From NCBI GenBank assembly GCA_019635795.1, contig JAHBYV010000014.1, forward strand, positions 1 through 64,000: a DNA stretch of 64,000 bases, given 5' to 3'. Shown here piece after piece: positions 17,985 to 28,199 of the stretch (position 1 is its first letter; every line of letters begins with the position of its first letter). The position numbers and the translations under genes are program-made. This stretch comes from Rhizobiaceae bacterium. Lineage in GTDB: Bacteria > Pseudomonadota > Alphaproteobacteria > Rhizobiales > Rhizobiaceae. The notes beneath the pieces were generated by a model. That model worked only from the letters and a program-made list of their open reading frames with translations, did not search any database and had not been told where the DNA came from.

Positions 17985-18971
17985 ATGAACAGAATGTTCG
18001 TCTCCCGCCGCGCCCTCCTCGGGGCGCTTTCCTGCGCGATATTTGCCCCGACCATCGCGCGCGCAATGTCCAGGCTCCGCATTGGCATACTCAAATTCGG
18101 AACGGTGAACTGGGAGTTGGAGAGCCTGAAACACAATGGCTTTGACCGGCTGCACAATATCGAGGTCGAGCCGGCTTATTTCGCAGGCGAAGACGCAACC
18201 AACATTGCCATGCTGGCGGGCGAAATCGACATGATCGTTTCCGATTGGCTCTGGGTTTCCCGACTGCGCTCGGAACGGGAGAATCTCGCCCTGATCCCGT
18301 ATTCCACAGCAGTTGGCGCAATCATGGTGCGGCAGGACTCGCCAATTCTGTCCATTTCAGATCTCAAGGACAGGAAGATCGGCGTCGCAGGCGGACCACT
18401 GGATAAAAGCTGGCTTCTGATACAGGCCCTCGCCCAGCGCGATTTCAACCTTGATCTGGCTGCCGCCAATGAGGTTGTCTATGGCGCACCGCCGCTGCTA
18501 TCCGAAAAGGCGAGACAAGGTGAGTTCGACGCGGTTCTGAACTTCTGGCACTTTTGCGCGCGTCTTGAAGCTAGCGGCTTCCGCCGCCTTGTTAGCGCCA
18601 ATGACGCCGCCATAGCGCTAGGCGCACGCGGACCTGTCTCCTCGCTTGGCTATGTCGTGCGCGATGAATGGGCACGAGAAAACGAAACCCTGTTGCGAAA
18701 CTTCATGGCCGCATCGGCGCAAACGAAAAGCCTGCTTGCCACGTCGAATGAGGAATGGGTGCGGCTTGCGCCAGTCGTGAAAGCCGAAGGCGAGGAACTT
18801 CACGCCTTGCGCGATCGGTACAGGGAGGGCATTCCAATGCGGCCCGTCGCAGACGACGCTGCAGACGCCGCCCACCTCTATGAGGTGCTGGCGCAAATCG
18901 GCGGCGAAAAGCTGGTTGGCAAGGCCCCGCACATGGCACCGGGAACATATTGGTCGGGCCTGTTTGAATGA
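17985..18971 (+). CDS. ABC transporter substrate-binding protein (nitrate/sulfonate/taurine type)
   Basis: A 328-residue periplasmic protein of the SsuA/TauA/NrtA class. The N-terminus MNRMFVSRRALLGAL has a twin-arginine-like signal (SRRALLG) and a hydrophobic core ending near ARA. I start it at the ATG at 17985, preceded by AGGGGGCGG; upstream in-frame sequence overlaps the divergent cytochrome gene. The LKFGTVNWEL segment after the signal leads into the ligand-binding lobe. It overlaps the permease start by 4 bases. The ligand is not evident: sulfonates, nitrate, pyrimidine or alcohol-oxidation-related solutes are all possible. Confidence 0.82.
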   Translation: MNRMFVSRRALLGALSCAIFAPTIARAMSRLRIGILKFGTVNWELESLKHNGFDRLHNIEVEPAYFAGEDATNIAMLAGEIDMIVSDWLWVSRLRSERENLALIPYSTAVGAIMVRQDSPILSISDLKDRKIGVAGGPLDKSWLLIQALAQRDFNLDLAAANEVVYGAPPLLSEKARQGEFDAVLNFWHFCARLEASGFRRLVSANDAAIALGARGPVSSLGYVVRDEWARENETLLRNFMAASAQTKSLLATSNEEWVRLAPVVKAEGEELHALRDRYREGIPMRPVADDAADAAHLYEVLAQIGGEKLVGKAPHMAPGTYWSGLFE

Positions 18972-19735
18972 GCAATCAACGCTCACTTGCAGCAGCGCTT
19001 TATGTAACCGGGTCACTCGCGGCTTTCGTTATGGTGTGGGCCGTCGCGGCTTGGCTTTGGCCGAGCCGCGCGCTGCCCTCGCCAGCCGCTGTGCTTGGCA
19101 TATTCATCTCGGAAACAAAGAGCGGCGACATGCCGTATCATCTGTCCATGACTTTGATGCGCGTGGCCGCCTCGTTCACGCTGGCAATGGTACTTGGTTC
19201 GGTCATTGGTGTTCTGCTTGGAATGCGGCAGCGCCTCGACCATTTCTTCAATCCGTGGGTCATCCTGTTTTTGAACCTGCCCGCGCTGGTCGTCATCGTG
19301 CTTGCCTATATCTGGTTCGGCCTGAATGAGATCGCGGCCATCGGGGCTGTTGCGCTGAACAAGATACCGAACGTTATCGTCACGATGCGCGAGGGTGCGC
19401 GCACGCTCGACCCGCGCCTGAGCGACCTTGCCGCCGTCTATCGGTTCAGCCAGTGGGAGAGGTTCCGGCATGTGCTGCTGCCGCAACTGGAACCATTTCT
19501 CGCCGCGGCCTCGCGCTCCGGAATGGCCTTGATCTGGAAAATCGTTCTGGTCGTCGAGCTTCTTGGCCGGTCAAATGGCGTCGGTTTCCAGATTTACGTA
19601 TTCTTCCAGACATTCGACGTTGCGGCCATTCTTGCCTATGCGCTGGCCTTCGTCGCCATCATGCTGCTGATTGAACTCATTGTGGTGCAACCCCTTGAAC
19701 GACATGCGACCCGCTGGCGACGCCAGGCCGCTTAG
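18968..19735 (+). CDS. ABC transporter permease (TauC/SsuC type)
   Basis: A 255-residue integral membrane protein with about six hydrophobic segments and the binding-protein-dependent permease EAA-like region around DPRLSDLAAVYRFSQWERFRHVLLP. It belongs to the nitrate/sulfonate/taurine group. Its ATGA start overlaps the stop of the binding protein, and its end overlaps the ATPase start, so the three genes are translationally coupled. Confidence 0.87.
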   Translation: MSNQRSLAAALYVTGSLAAFVMVWAVAAWLWPSRALPSPAAVLGIFISETKSGDMPYHLSMTLMRVAASFTLAMVLGSVIGVLLGMRQRLDHFFNPWVILFLNLPALVVIVLAYIWFGLNEIAAIGAVALNKIPNVIVTMREGARTLDPRLSDLAAVYRFSQWERFRHVLLPQLEPFLAAASRSGMALIWKIVLVVELLGRSNGVGFQIYVFFQTFDVAAILAYALAFVAIMLLIELIVVQPLERHATRWRRQAA

Positions 19736-20426
19736 GCTTTTTGTTGCCGAAAAGACGTTTCACCCGGCAAATGCCGCGCCGCTCACTGCGCTGCGTGACC
19801 TTTCCATCGAGATCAAACAGGGAGAGTTCGTGTGCCTGTACGGCCCTTCCGGCTGCGGCAAGACGACGATCCTGCGCATAATGCTGGGTCTGGATACGGA
19901 TTTCGCCGGCACACTCAGCCTGCCGGAAACGGCGCGTACCGGAGTGGTTTTTCAGGAACCGACATTGCTCCCTTGGCGCACCGTTGAGGAGAATGTTCGC
20001 CTTGCAATGCCATCTGCCTCACGTGGCAATTCGCTGGACACGTTATTTTCGGCAATGGGATTGGAGCAGCTTCGCAATCTCTACCCGAATGAACTGTCAC
20101 TTGGCCTTGCACGGCGTGCGGCACTCGCCCGTGCATTCGCTATAGACCCGACATTTCTGTTTCTTGATGAGCCGTTTGCGTCTCTGGACAGCAACACCGC
20201 CCAACAGCTACGCGAATTGTTGCTGTCAATGTGGTCACAGCGCTCACTGACTGTACTGATGGTGACGCACGATCTCGATGAAGCTCTGATGCTCTCCGAT
20301 CGCATCATTGTGCTCTCGCCACGACCGGCGCGCGTTATCGGCTCATTCGAGATTGAAACACCACGCAAGCAGCGCGACGCCGCTGAAATTACCGCGTTGC
20401 GCCGCTCCTTTTCCGACCGGTTCTAG
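19704..20426 (+). CDS. ABC transporter ATP-binding protein (TauB/SsuB type)
   Basis: A 240-residue ATPase with Walker A GPSGCGKTT, Q-loop in VVFQEPTLLPW, Walker B FLFLDEP and the H-loop VTHDLDEAL. The signature reads LSLGLARR instead of the usual LSGGxxQR; the first Gly is changed. The ATG at 19704 gives a 32-base overlap with the permease. A start 33 bases upstream is possible but would be a larger overlap. It completes the transporter begun at 17985. Confidence 0.86.
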   Translation: MRPAGDARPLRLFVAEKTFHPANAAPLTALRDLSIEIKQGEFVCLYGPSGCGKTTILRIMLGLDTDFAGTLSLPETARTGVVFQEPTLLPWRTVEENVRLAMPSASRGNSLDTLFSAMGLEQLRNLYPNELSLGLARRAALARAFAIDPTFLFLDEPFASLDSNTAQQLRELLLSMWSQRSLTVLMVTHDLDEALMLSDRIIVLSPRPARVIGSFEIETPRKQRDAAEITALRRSFSDRF

Positions 20427-20596
20427 CACGGCAAGCGAGCATTCATATATATCTATACAACCTCTTTCATTTTCGATTTTTCTAAAATACCGTTTGCTCC
20501 AGATTCGGCCAGCGGGCCGTTTCGGGGGTGTCGAAGCCTCTTGACGTGCGGTATGTGTCCACCGAAAAGGCATCTCCTCGAACTAGGATCGGGGTG

Positions 20597-20637
20597 GCCC
20601 CTGCTTGTCCAGAGCGCTTGCGCTTAAAGGCAGGGGC
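20597..20637. repeat. Nested inverted repeat (possible structured RNA)
   Basis: GCCCCTGC (20597-20604) pairs perfectly with GCAGGGGC (20630-20637). Inside it AGCGC and GCGCT form a second 5-bp stem at 20613-20624. The compact stem-in-stem is not explained by any gene nearby. Confidence 0.45.
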
Positions 20638-20671
20638 AGTCGTCACGTCACGATTTTCGAACACCCCGGTC

Positions 20672-20702
20672 ACCAGAGGGAAACCCTTCTGGTGGCCGTT
20701 TT
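20672..20702 (+). terminator. Hairpin with short T run after the ABC operon
   Basis: CACCAGAGGG pairs with CCCTTCTGGTG around an AAA loop, with one bulged base, and GCCGTTTTC follows. It resembles a terminator on the plus strand. It is about 245 bases after the ATPase stop, so it may instead end an unannotated RNA starting near 20530. Confidence 0.35.
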
Positions 20703-20897
20703 CACAATTGGGAGTTCGTATCATGAAATCCAGTTCAGTTTGACCATGTTGCGAACCCGATGCTGGGGGCAATCCGGATTGATGCTTCGTAACATCGATC
20801 CGGCGCGGGAGAAGGCGCGCTGTGCAGGCAGCGCGAGGGCACGACGCAATGTCAGCCGCGCGCCTTCTTTTCCTTCAACGCCAGCCAGTCAATCCGT

Positions 20898-22055
20898 TCA
20901 CGCAATTCCTGCGGTAGCGCAGAGCGCCCGCATCCGCTGGACGGCCTTGTCCGGGGCAGACAGCAAACCTGCCGCATCCGCCAGCCGGAATATCTCGGCA
21001 TAATGAGTTATCGACCGGGCCGACTGCATTCCCCCGACCATGTGGAAATGATCCTGATGCCCGTTCAACCATGCGAGAAACACGACGCCCGCCTTGTAAT
21101 ACTGGGTGGGTGCCTCGAATATCTTGCGAGATAGCGGCACAGTCGGCCCCAACAGTGCATGGAACCCATCTTCATCGCCCGCCGCGAGCTTTCCCAACGC
21201 CGCATTTGCGACTGGCGCAATCGCATCGAAAATGCCGAGCAATGCATGGGAGTGGCGCTTGCCGTCGCCCGCAATCAGCTCCGCATAGTTGAAATCGTCG
21301 CCGGTAAACATCATCACGCCTTCGGGAAGCCGATCGCGCAACGCGACTTCCTTTTCCGTTTCAAGAAGCGAAATCTTGATGCCTTCAACCTTGTCCTTGT
21401 GGCGCTCGATAATGCTGACAACCGTGTCCAGCGCAGGCGCGAAACCGGTGGCACCCCAATAACCTTTCAGCGCCGGATCGAACATGTCGCCCAGCCAGTG
21501 CAGCACAACCTTGTTTGAGGCTTGAGACAGTATCCTGTCATACACGAGCGCATAATCATCAGGACCGCGCGCGACCGTGGCCAGCGCACGGCTTGCCATC
21601 ATGATTGCCTTACCGCCCTGCCCTTCGATGAACTCGAACTGCTCTTCATAAGCACCAATGACATCTTCCAGCGAAGCCGCCACCTGCGGCGCAAGCTGAT
21701 CCGTTCCCGCACCTGATGCAAGGTCAGCGCCAGGAACAGTGCGCGCCTCGGCAAGTGACCTGCTGATGAGTTCCTTCGCGTTGCCCCAGTCAAAACCCAT
21801 TCCGCGCTGCGACGTGTCCATTGCTTCGGCAATCCGGAAGCCCAGCCGCCATAAATGGTGACGGAACGCCATCGTGCGGTCCCAGTCTACTGCCGCAACC
21901 GACCATGGATCATTTGAGCCAAAGGGGTCAGCCACAACATGCGCCGCCGCATAAGCAACTCGGTTGAACGTCGCTCCCGGCATTCCCAGGATCGGAGTCG
22001 CGGAAAGGCGATAGGATTCGATGGTACGGTCTTGCAATGGCAGGTTGATTTGCAT
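20898..22055 (-). CDS. DUF993 family protein (dihydrodipicolinate-synthase-like)
   Basis: A 385-residue protein of the DUF993 family, which is usually placed in the aldolase-type TIM-barrel superfamily. Visible conserved segments are VDWDRTMAFRHHLW near residue 57, GMGFDWGNAKELI near 85, KVEGIKISLL near 222 and MMFTGDDFNY near 248. The Lys in GIKISLL sits where dihydrodipicolinate synthases keep the Schiff-base lysine, so a retro-aldol or lyase reaction is plausible. It is divergent from a LacI regulator, with a palindromic operator on its side of the gap, and probably takes part in the pathway encoded from 23264 onward. No biochemical function is established that I can cite. Confidence 0.8.
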   Translation of the reverse strand: MQINLPLQDRTIESYRLSATPILGMPGATFNRVAYAAAHVVADPFGSNDPWSVAAVDWDRTMAFRHHLWRLGFRIAEAMDTSQRGMGFDWGNAKELISRSLAEARTVPGADLASGAGTDQLAPQVAASLEDVIGAYEEQFEFIEGQGGKAIMMASRALATVARGPDDYALVYDRILSQASNKVVLHWLGDMFDPALKGYWGATGFAPALDTVVSIIERHKDKVEGIKISLLETEKEVALRDRLPEGVMMFTGDDFNYAELIAGDGKRHSHALLGIFDAIAPVANAALGKLAAGDEDGFHALLGPTVPLSRKIFEAPTQYYKAGVVFLAWLNGHQDHFHMVGGMQSARSITHYAEIFRLADAAGLLSAPDKAVQRMRALCATAGIA

Positions 22056-22087
22056 GGCTGTCCTCCGAGCCTTTCGGCTTCATAATA

Positions 22088-22097
22088 GGAACGTTCC
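22088..22097. promoter_or_regulatory. LacI-type operator 1
   Basis: GGAACGTTCC is a perfect 10-base palindrome with central CG, typical of LacI/PurR-family sites. It lies 33 bases before the DUF993 gene start, in position to repress it. A second copy is 108 bases away on the LacI side. Confidence 0.65.
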
Positions 22098-22195
22098 AAA
22101 AATTCAAGCCGCATTGCAATACTATGAATTCCTGAGTTTTTCCCAAAATATCTACCAAAGTACGCAGCCTATTGACTCAACTTACAGTCGAAATT

Positions 22196-22205
22196 AGAAC
22201 GTTCC
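22196..22205. promoter_or_regulatory. LacI-type operator 2
   Basis: AGAACGTTCC differs from operator 1 by one base, and AAA follows both on the right. It lies 25 bases before the lacI-family gene, downstream of a candidate -35 box TTGACT at 22172-22177. Two sites 108 bases apart would allow repression of both divergent promoters, possibly with looping. Confidence 0.65.
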
Positions 22206-22229
22206 AAATATGCGGAGGAAAACAAGCTC

Positions 22230-24268
<2,039 letters not shown>

Positions 24269-24270
24269 TC

Positions 24271-25857
24271 GTGAGCAAGCTAACCACTTTCGAGAACGCT
24301 GCCAGACTGATCGCCGACGGGGCAATCGTTTCCGTGTCGTCATCGAGCGGTCTTGGCTGCCCGGATACCATGCTGGCGGCCATCGGCCGCCGCTTCGAGA
24401 CAGAAGGCCATCCCCGCGACCTCACCACTTTGCATCCGATTGCCGCGGGCGACATGTCGGGCATCAAGGGCATAGACCATCTTGCCAAGCCGGGCCTGCT
24501 GAAGAAAACCCTGTGCGGCTCCTACCCATCAGGACCGTCATCCGCCGAACCGCCGCTGATCTGGCAAATGATCGGGCGCAATGAAGTTGCGGCATACAAC
24601 ATCCCTTCAGGTATCCTGTTCGACATGCACCGCGAAGCAGCGGCAAAGCGTCCCGGGGTTCTGACCAAGGTTGGCCTCGACACCTTTGTCGATCCGCGCC
24701 ATCAGGGTTGCGCGATGAACGATGCGGCAAGCGAGCCGGTCGTTCGCATTGAGCAATTCGATGGCGAGGAATGGCTGTATTTCCCCGCTATCGCGCCACA
24801 CGTATCGATCATTCGGGCAACGACTGCCGACGAACGCGGCAACCTCACCTATGAGCATGAGGGCGCTTATCTCGGCGGCATGGAACAGGCGCTGGCCGCA
24901 CGTAACAATGGCGGAATTGTCATTGCGCAGGTCAAGCGTGTTGTCGAGAATGGCACGCTCAAGCCGCATGATGTGCGCGTGCCCGGCGTTCTGGTTGATT
25001 ACATCGTGGTTGATCCCGATCAGTTGCAAACCACGCAGACACCATACGACCCGGCGATTTCCGGCGAGATTTTCCGCCCGCTGTCAACGTTCCGCACACC
25101 AGAGCTGAACATTCAGAAGGTTATCGCACGCCGTGTCGCCATGGAATTGCGCGAGGGATGGGCGGTCAATATCGGCTTCGGCATTTCGGCCAATGTGCCC
25201 CGCATCCTTCTGGAAGAAGGCCAGCACGGCAAGGTGACATGGGTCATTGAGCAAGGCGCGGTTGGCGGCGTTCCGTTACTCGATTTCAAGTTTGGCTGCG
25301 CGTCCAACGCGGAAGCAATCGTGCCCTCGCCGCATCAATTCATCTACTTTCAGGCGGGTGGCTTCGACGCCTCGCTGCTGTCCTTCCTGCAAATAGACCG
25401 TCACGGCTGCGTCAACGTCTCCCGCTTGTCCGCCCGGCCCCACGTAACGGCAGGTGCAGGCGGCTTCGTAGACATTACCAGCCGCGCAAAGAAGGTGGTT
25501 TTCTCCGGCTTCTTCAACGCGGGCGCAAAGCTTTTCATCGCGAATGGCGGCCTGAAAATCGACCAGGAGGGTAAGGTCAAGAAAATCGTTGAGGAGGTCG
25601 AACACATCTCGTTCTCCGGCAAGCGCGCAGTCGAGCAGGGTCAGGACATTACATACGTGACCGAGCGTTGCGTCATGAATCTGACGCCGCAGGGGCTTGA
25701 AGTGACCGAGATTGCACCCGGCGTGAATCTTGAGCGCGATGTGCTTGCACAATCCGAGATTCCGCTGGCCGTCGCGAAGGATCTCCGCACCACGCCAGAG
25801 GCTCTATTTGGTGAAGGTACGATCGGCCTTGATCTTGGCGGAGGCGGCAATGGCTGA
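24271..25857 (+). CDS. Acyl-CoA:acetate/3-ketoacid CoA-transferase (family I)
   Basis: A 528-residue fused alpha-beta CoA-transferase of the propionate CoA-transferase/YdiF type. The catalytic glutamate motif is visible in IEQGAVGGVPLLDF near residue 328, followed by FQAGGFDASLLSFLQID. A glycine-rich N-terminal segment (SSSGLGCPDTM) fits the CoA-binding half. I start it at the GTG at 24271, 2 bases after the preceding stop; TTG at 24265 is an alternative. It would activate a carboxylic acid made by the aldehyde dehydrogenase and pass the CoA ester to the enoyl-CoA hydratase gene, which it overlaps. Confidence 0.88.
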   Translation: MSKLTTFENAARLIADGAIVSVSSSSGLGCPDTMLAAIGRRFETEGHPRDLTTLHPIAAGDMSGIKGIDHLAKPGLLKKTLCGSYPSGPSSAEPPLIWQMIGRNEVAAYNIPSGILFDMHREAAAKRPGVLTKVGLDTFVDPRHQGCAMNDAASEPVVRIEQFDGEEWLYFPAIAPHVSIIRATTADERGNLTYEHEGAYLGGMEQALAARNNGGIVIAQVKRVVENGTLKPHDVRVPGVLVDYIVVDPDQLQTTQTPYDPAISGEIFRPLSTFRTPELNIQKVIARRVAMELREGWAVNIGFGISANVPRILLEEGQHGKVTWVIEQGAVGGVPLLDFKFGCASNAEAIVPSPHQFIYFQAGGFDASLLSFLQIDRHGCVNVSRLSARPHVTAGAGGFVDITSRAKKVVFSGFFNAGAKLFIANGGLKIDQEGKVKKIVEEVEHISFSGKRAVEQGQDITYVTERCVMNLTPQGLEVTEIAPGVNLERDVLAQSEIPLAVAKDLRTTPEALFGEGTIGLDLGGGGNG

Positions 25858-26623
25858 TCTCGTAACCTTCGAGAAAGACGGCCCGATCGGCACGATTACA
25901 CTGCACCGTCCAGACAAATTCAACGCGCTCGATATTGCCACGCTGGATGCACTGGGTGCAGCACTGGAAGCTGCCGAACAGGCTGACGATGTGCGCGTCG
26001 TGTTGCTCTGCGGCGAAGGAAAGGGCTTTTGCGCCGGTGGCGATGTCGAAGCGTGGTCAAAGCTTTCTGCCGCTGATTTCCAGATCAAGTGGGTGCGCCA
26101 CGGCCATCGCGTGTTCGACCGCCTTGCACGCCTGCGCCAGCCGGTGATCGCTGTTCTGTCCGGCCACGCACTTGGTGGCGGGCTGGAACTCGCGGCCTGC
26201 GCCGATTTTCGCGTGGCGGAAAAGCACATCAAGATCGGCTTGCCTGAAACCTCCCTTGGTGTCGTTCCCGGCTGGTCGGGTACGCAGCGAACGGTTCGCC
26301 GGTTCGGCGCACAGATCGTGCGGCGCATGGCAATTGGCGGAGAGATATTTCTGTCCGAAGAAGCGCTTGCCCACGGTCTCGTGGACCGCGTTTGCGCCAC
26401 CGGCACGGCCATAGACGAAGCAAAGGCATGGGCCGGGCGCATTGCCACGCGCGGGCCGCTTGCCACCGAAGCCGCGAAAATGATGATCGGCATTGCGGAG
26501 GGCGAAGAGGTTTCTCACGCCACCGAAGCGCTTGCCAGCGGCTTTATCGCAATGACCGCCGACCTTGATGCCGGCGTTTCAGCCTTCCGGGAAAAGCGCC
26601 AGGCCGCTTTTCAGCGCAGCTAG
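25850..26623 (+). CDS. Enoyl-CoA hydratase/isomerase family protein
   Basis: A 257-residue crotonase. The oxyanion-hole segments are GFCAGGDV near residue 60 and SGHALGGGLELA near 104. A catalytic Glu candidate lies in GLPETSLGVVPG near 130. The ATG at 25850 overlaps the CoA-transferase end by 8 bases, and GGAGGCGG is just upstream. It could hydrate a 2-enoyl-CoA or act as an isomerase. Its place between a CoA-transferase and an aldehyde dehydrogenase suggests a short beta-oxidation-like sequence. Confidence 0.88.
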   Translation: MADLVTFEKDGPIGTITLHRPDKFNALDIATLDALGAALEAAEQADDVRVVLLCGEGKGFCAGGDVEAWSKLSAADFQIKWVRHGHRVFDRLARLRQPVIAVLSGHALGGGLELAACADFRVAEKHIKIGLPETSLGVVPGWSGTQRTVRRFGAQIVRRMAIGGEIFLSEEALAHGLVDRVCATGTAIDEAKAWAGRIATRGPLATEAAKMMIGIAEGEEVSHATEALASGFIAMTADLDAGVSAFREKRQAAFQRS

Positions 26624-26633
26624 GAATTCTTGA

Positions 26634-28166
26634 ATGAACAGCCCCCTTTCCATCCAGCAACCGCTAGAAGCGAAGTCGGCGCCTCGCGCCTACAAGCTTC
26701 TGATCGATGGTGCTTTTGTCGATGCGGCAGACGGGCGCACGCTTGAGCGTGTTTCTCCCGGTCACGGCTTTGCGGTTTCACGCTATGCGCTTGCCTCTGG
26801 CGTCGATGTGGAAAGAGCAATCCTTGCGGCACACAAGGCTTTTGAGAAGGGTCCTTGGCCGCGCATGAAGGCAGGTGAACGCGCCGCCATCCTGTTGCGT
26901 GCCGCAGACCTGATCGAGAGCCGTCTCGAAGAAATTGCACGGCTAGACGCTCTGGAGTCCGGCAAACCGATTGCGCAGGCGCGCGGCGAAATCGCAGGCG
27001 CGGCTGACATCTGGCGCTATGCCGCCTCGCTGGCGCGCACACTGCATGGCGAATCCTACGGCAATCTTGGCGATGCGATGCTGGGCGTCGTATTGCGCGA
27101 GCCTGTCGGGGCCGTATCGATCATCACCCCGTGGAATTTCCCGTTCCTGATCGTCAGCCAGAAACTGCCCTTCGCCCTGGCAGCTGGCTGCACCGCCATC
27201 ATCAAGCCAAGCGAAATGACTTCTGCGTCGACGCTTGTTCTTGGCGAAATCCTCATGGAAGCCGGTGTGCCCGCCGGGGTCGTCAATATCGTTGTCGGCT
27301 ACGGCAATGATGTCGGCGCACCGATGGTCAATCATCCTCTGGTCGAGATGGTATCATTCACCGGCTCCACACGCGTCGGCAAGCTGACCATGGCGACTGC
27401 GGCCCAATCGCTCAAGAAAGTGTCGATGGAGCTTGGCGGCAAGAATGGACAGATCGTCTTTCCCGATGCGGACCTTGAGGCCGCGGCCGATGCGGCCGTG
27501 TTCGGCGGGTTTTTCAATGCGGGTGAGTGCTGCAACGCCGGCAGCCGACTCATCGTACACGACTCCATAGCCGCTGATTTCCTTGCCGCCGTGAAAGCTC
27601 TTTCCGCAAAAGTTCCGGTCGGCGACCCGTTGGACGAAAACACCAAGGTTGGCGCGATTATATCTGGCGACCACCTCGGCAAGATCCTTGGCTATCTGGA
27701 AGGAGCCACGAGCGAGGGCGCAAATCTGGCGGAAGGCGGCATTCCTGCTCAATCGAATGCAGGCGATTATCTGGCCCCGACGATCCTTTCCGGCGTACAA
27801 CCTGAAATGGCAATTGCATCTGAAGAAGTATTCGGCCCTGTCCTGTCGATACTCAACTTTAAAACGATTGAAGAGGCATTGCACATCGCCAACAATACGC
27901 CCTATGGTTTATCCGCCGGAGTTTGGAGTTCAAACATAGATACATGCATGGAAGTGGCGCGCGGGGTGAGAACGGGAACCGTGTGGGTGAACACTTTCAT
28001 GGACGGATACCCGGAATTGCCGTTCGGCGGCTACAAGCAATCCGGCATCGGGCGCGAGCTCGGCAAGCGTGCGGTGGAGGACTACACCGAGGAAAAGACC
28101 ATACAATTTCACAAAGGCCCGCGCACCGCGTGGTGGGCAGCCAGTGTGGGGAAACGTCCCGGCTGA
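26634..28166 (+). CDS. NAD(P)-dependent aldehyde dehydrogenase
   Basis: A 510-residue ALDH superfamily enzyme that oxidises an aldehyde to its acid. Features are TPWNFP near residue 166 (cofactor region), FTGSTRVG near 242, the general-base Glu in MELGGKN near 266, and the nucleophile region GECCNAGSR near 299 with two adjacent cysteines. The C-terminal FGGYKQSG motif is present. It differs from methylmalonate-semialdehyde dehydrogenase (IolA) in its active-site surroundings, so it does not fill the missing inositol step. It starts 10 bases after the enoyl-CoA hydratase gene. Confidence 0.92.
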   Translation: MNSPLSIQQPLEAKSAPRAYKLLIDGAFVDAADGRTLERVSPGHGFAVSRYALASGVDVERAILAAHKAFEKGPWPRMKAGERAAILLRAADLIESRLEEIARLDALESGKPIAQARGEIAGAADIWRYAASLARTLHGESYGNLGDAMLGVVLREPVGAVSIITPWNFPFLIVSQKLPFALAAGCTAIIKPSEMTSASTLVLGEILMEAGVPAGVVNIVVGYGNDVGAPMVNHPLVEMVSFTGSTRVGKLTMATAAQSLKKVSMELGGKNGQIVFPDADLEAAADAAVFGGFFNAGECCNAGSRLIVHDSIAADFLAAVKALSAKVPVGDPLDENTKVGAIISGDHLGKILGYLEGATSEGANLAEGGIPAQSNAGDYLAPTILSGVQPEMAIASEEVFGPVLSILNFKTIEEALHIANNTPYGLSAGVWSSNIDTCMEVARGVRTGTVWVNTFMDGYPELPFGGYKQSGIGRELGKRAVEDYTEEKTIQFHKGPRTAWWAASVGKRPG

Positions 28167-28199
28167 GCCGGGCGCAAATCGCAACTAAGGGAGGTACTC

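Larger units (their letters stand above)
20427..20897. other. 471-base intergenic stretch with strong secondary structure
   Basis: The gap lies between two convergent genes. It contains two nested or adjacent hairpins described separately (20597-20637 and 20672-20695). Short reading frames exist on both strands (for example minus 20482-20726) but lack ribosome sites and recognisable domains. A small RNA or a relic gene are both possible; I recognise no known RNA family. Confidence 0.4.

Noticed and set aside
20482-20772. Minus-strand frame of 96 codons in the 20.4-20.9 kb gap
   Set aside because: No ribosome site before its ATGs and no known domain; it overlaps the hairpins. Kept only as a note in the intergenic entry.
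26634-28166. IolA (methylmalonate-semialdehyde dehydrogenase) for the last inositol step
   Set aside because: The active-site surroundings and operon context differ from IolA; it belongs to the LacI-controlled operon.
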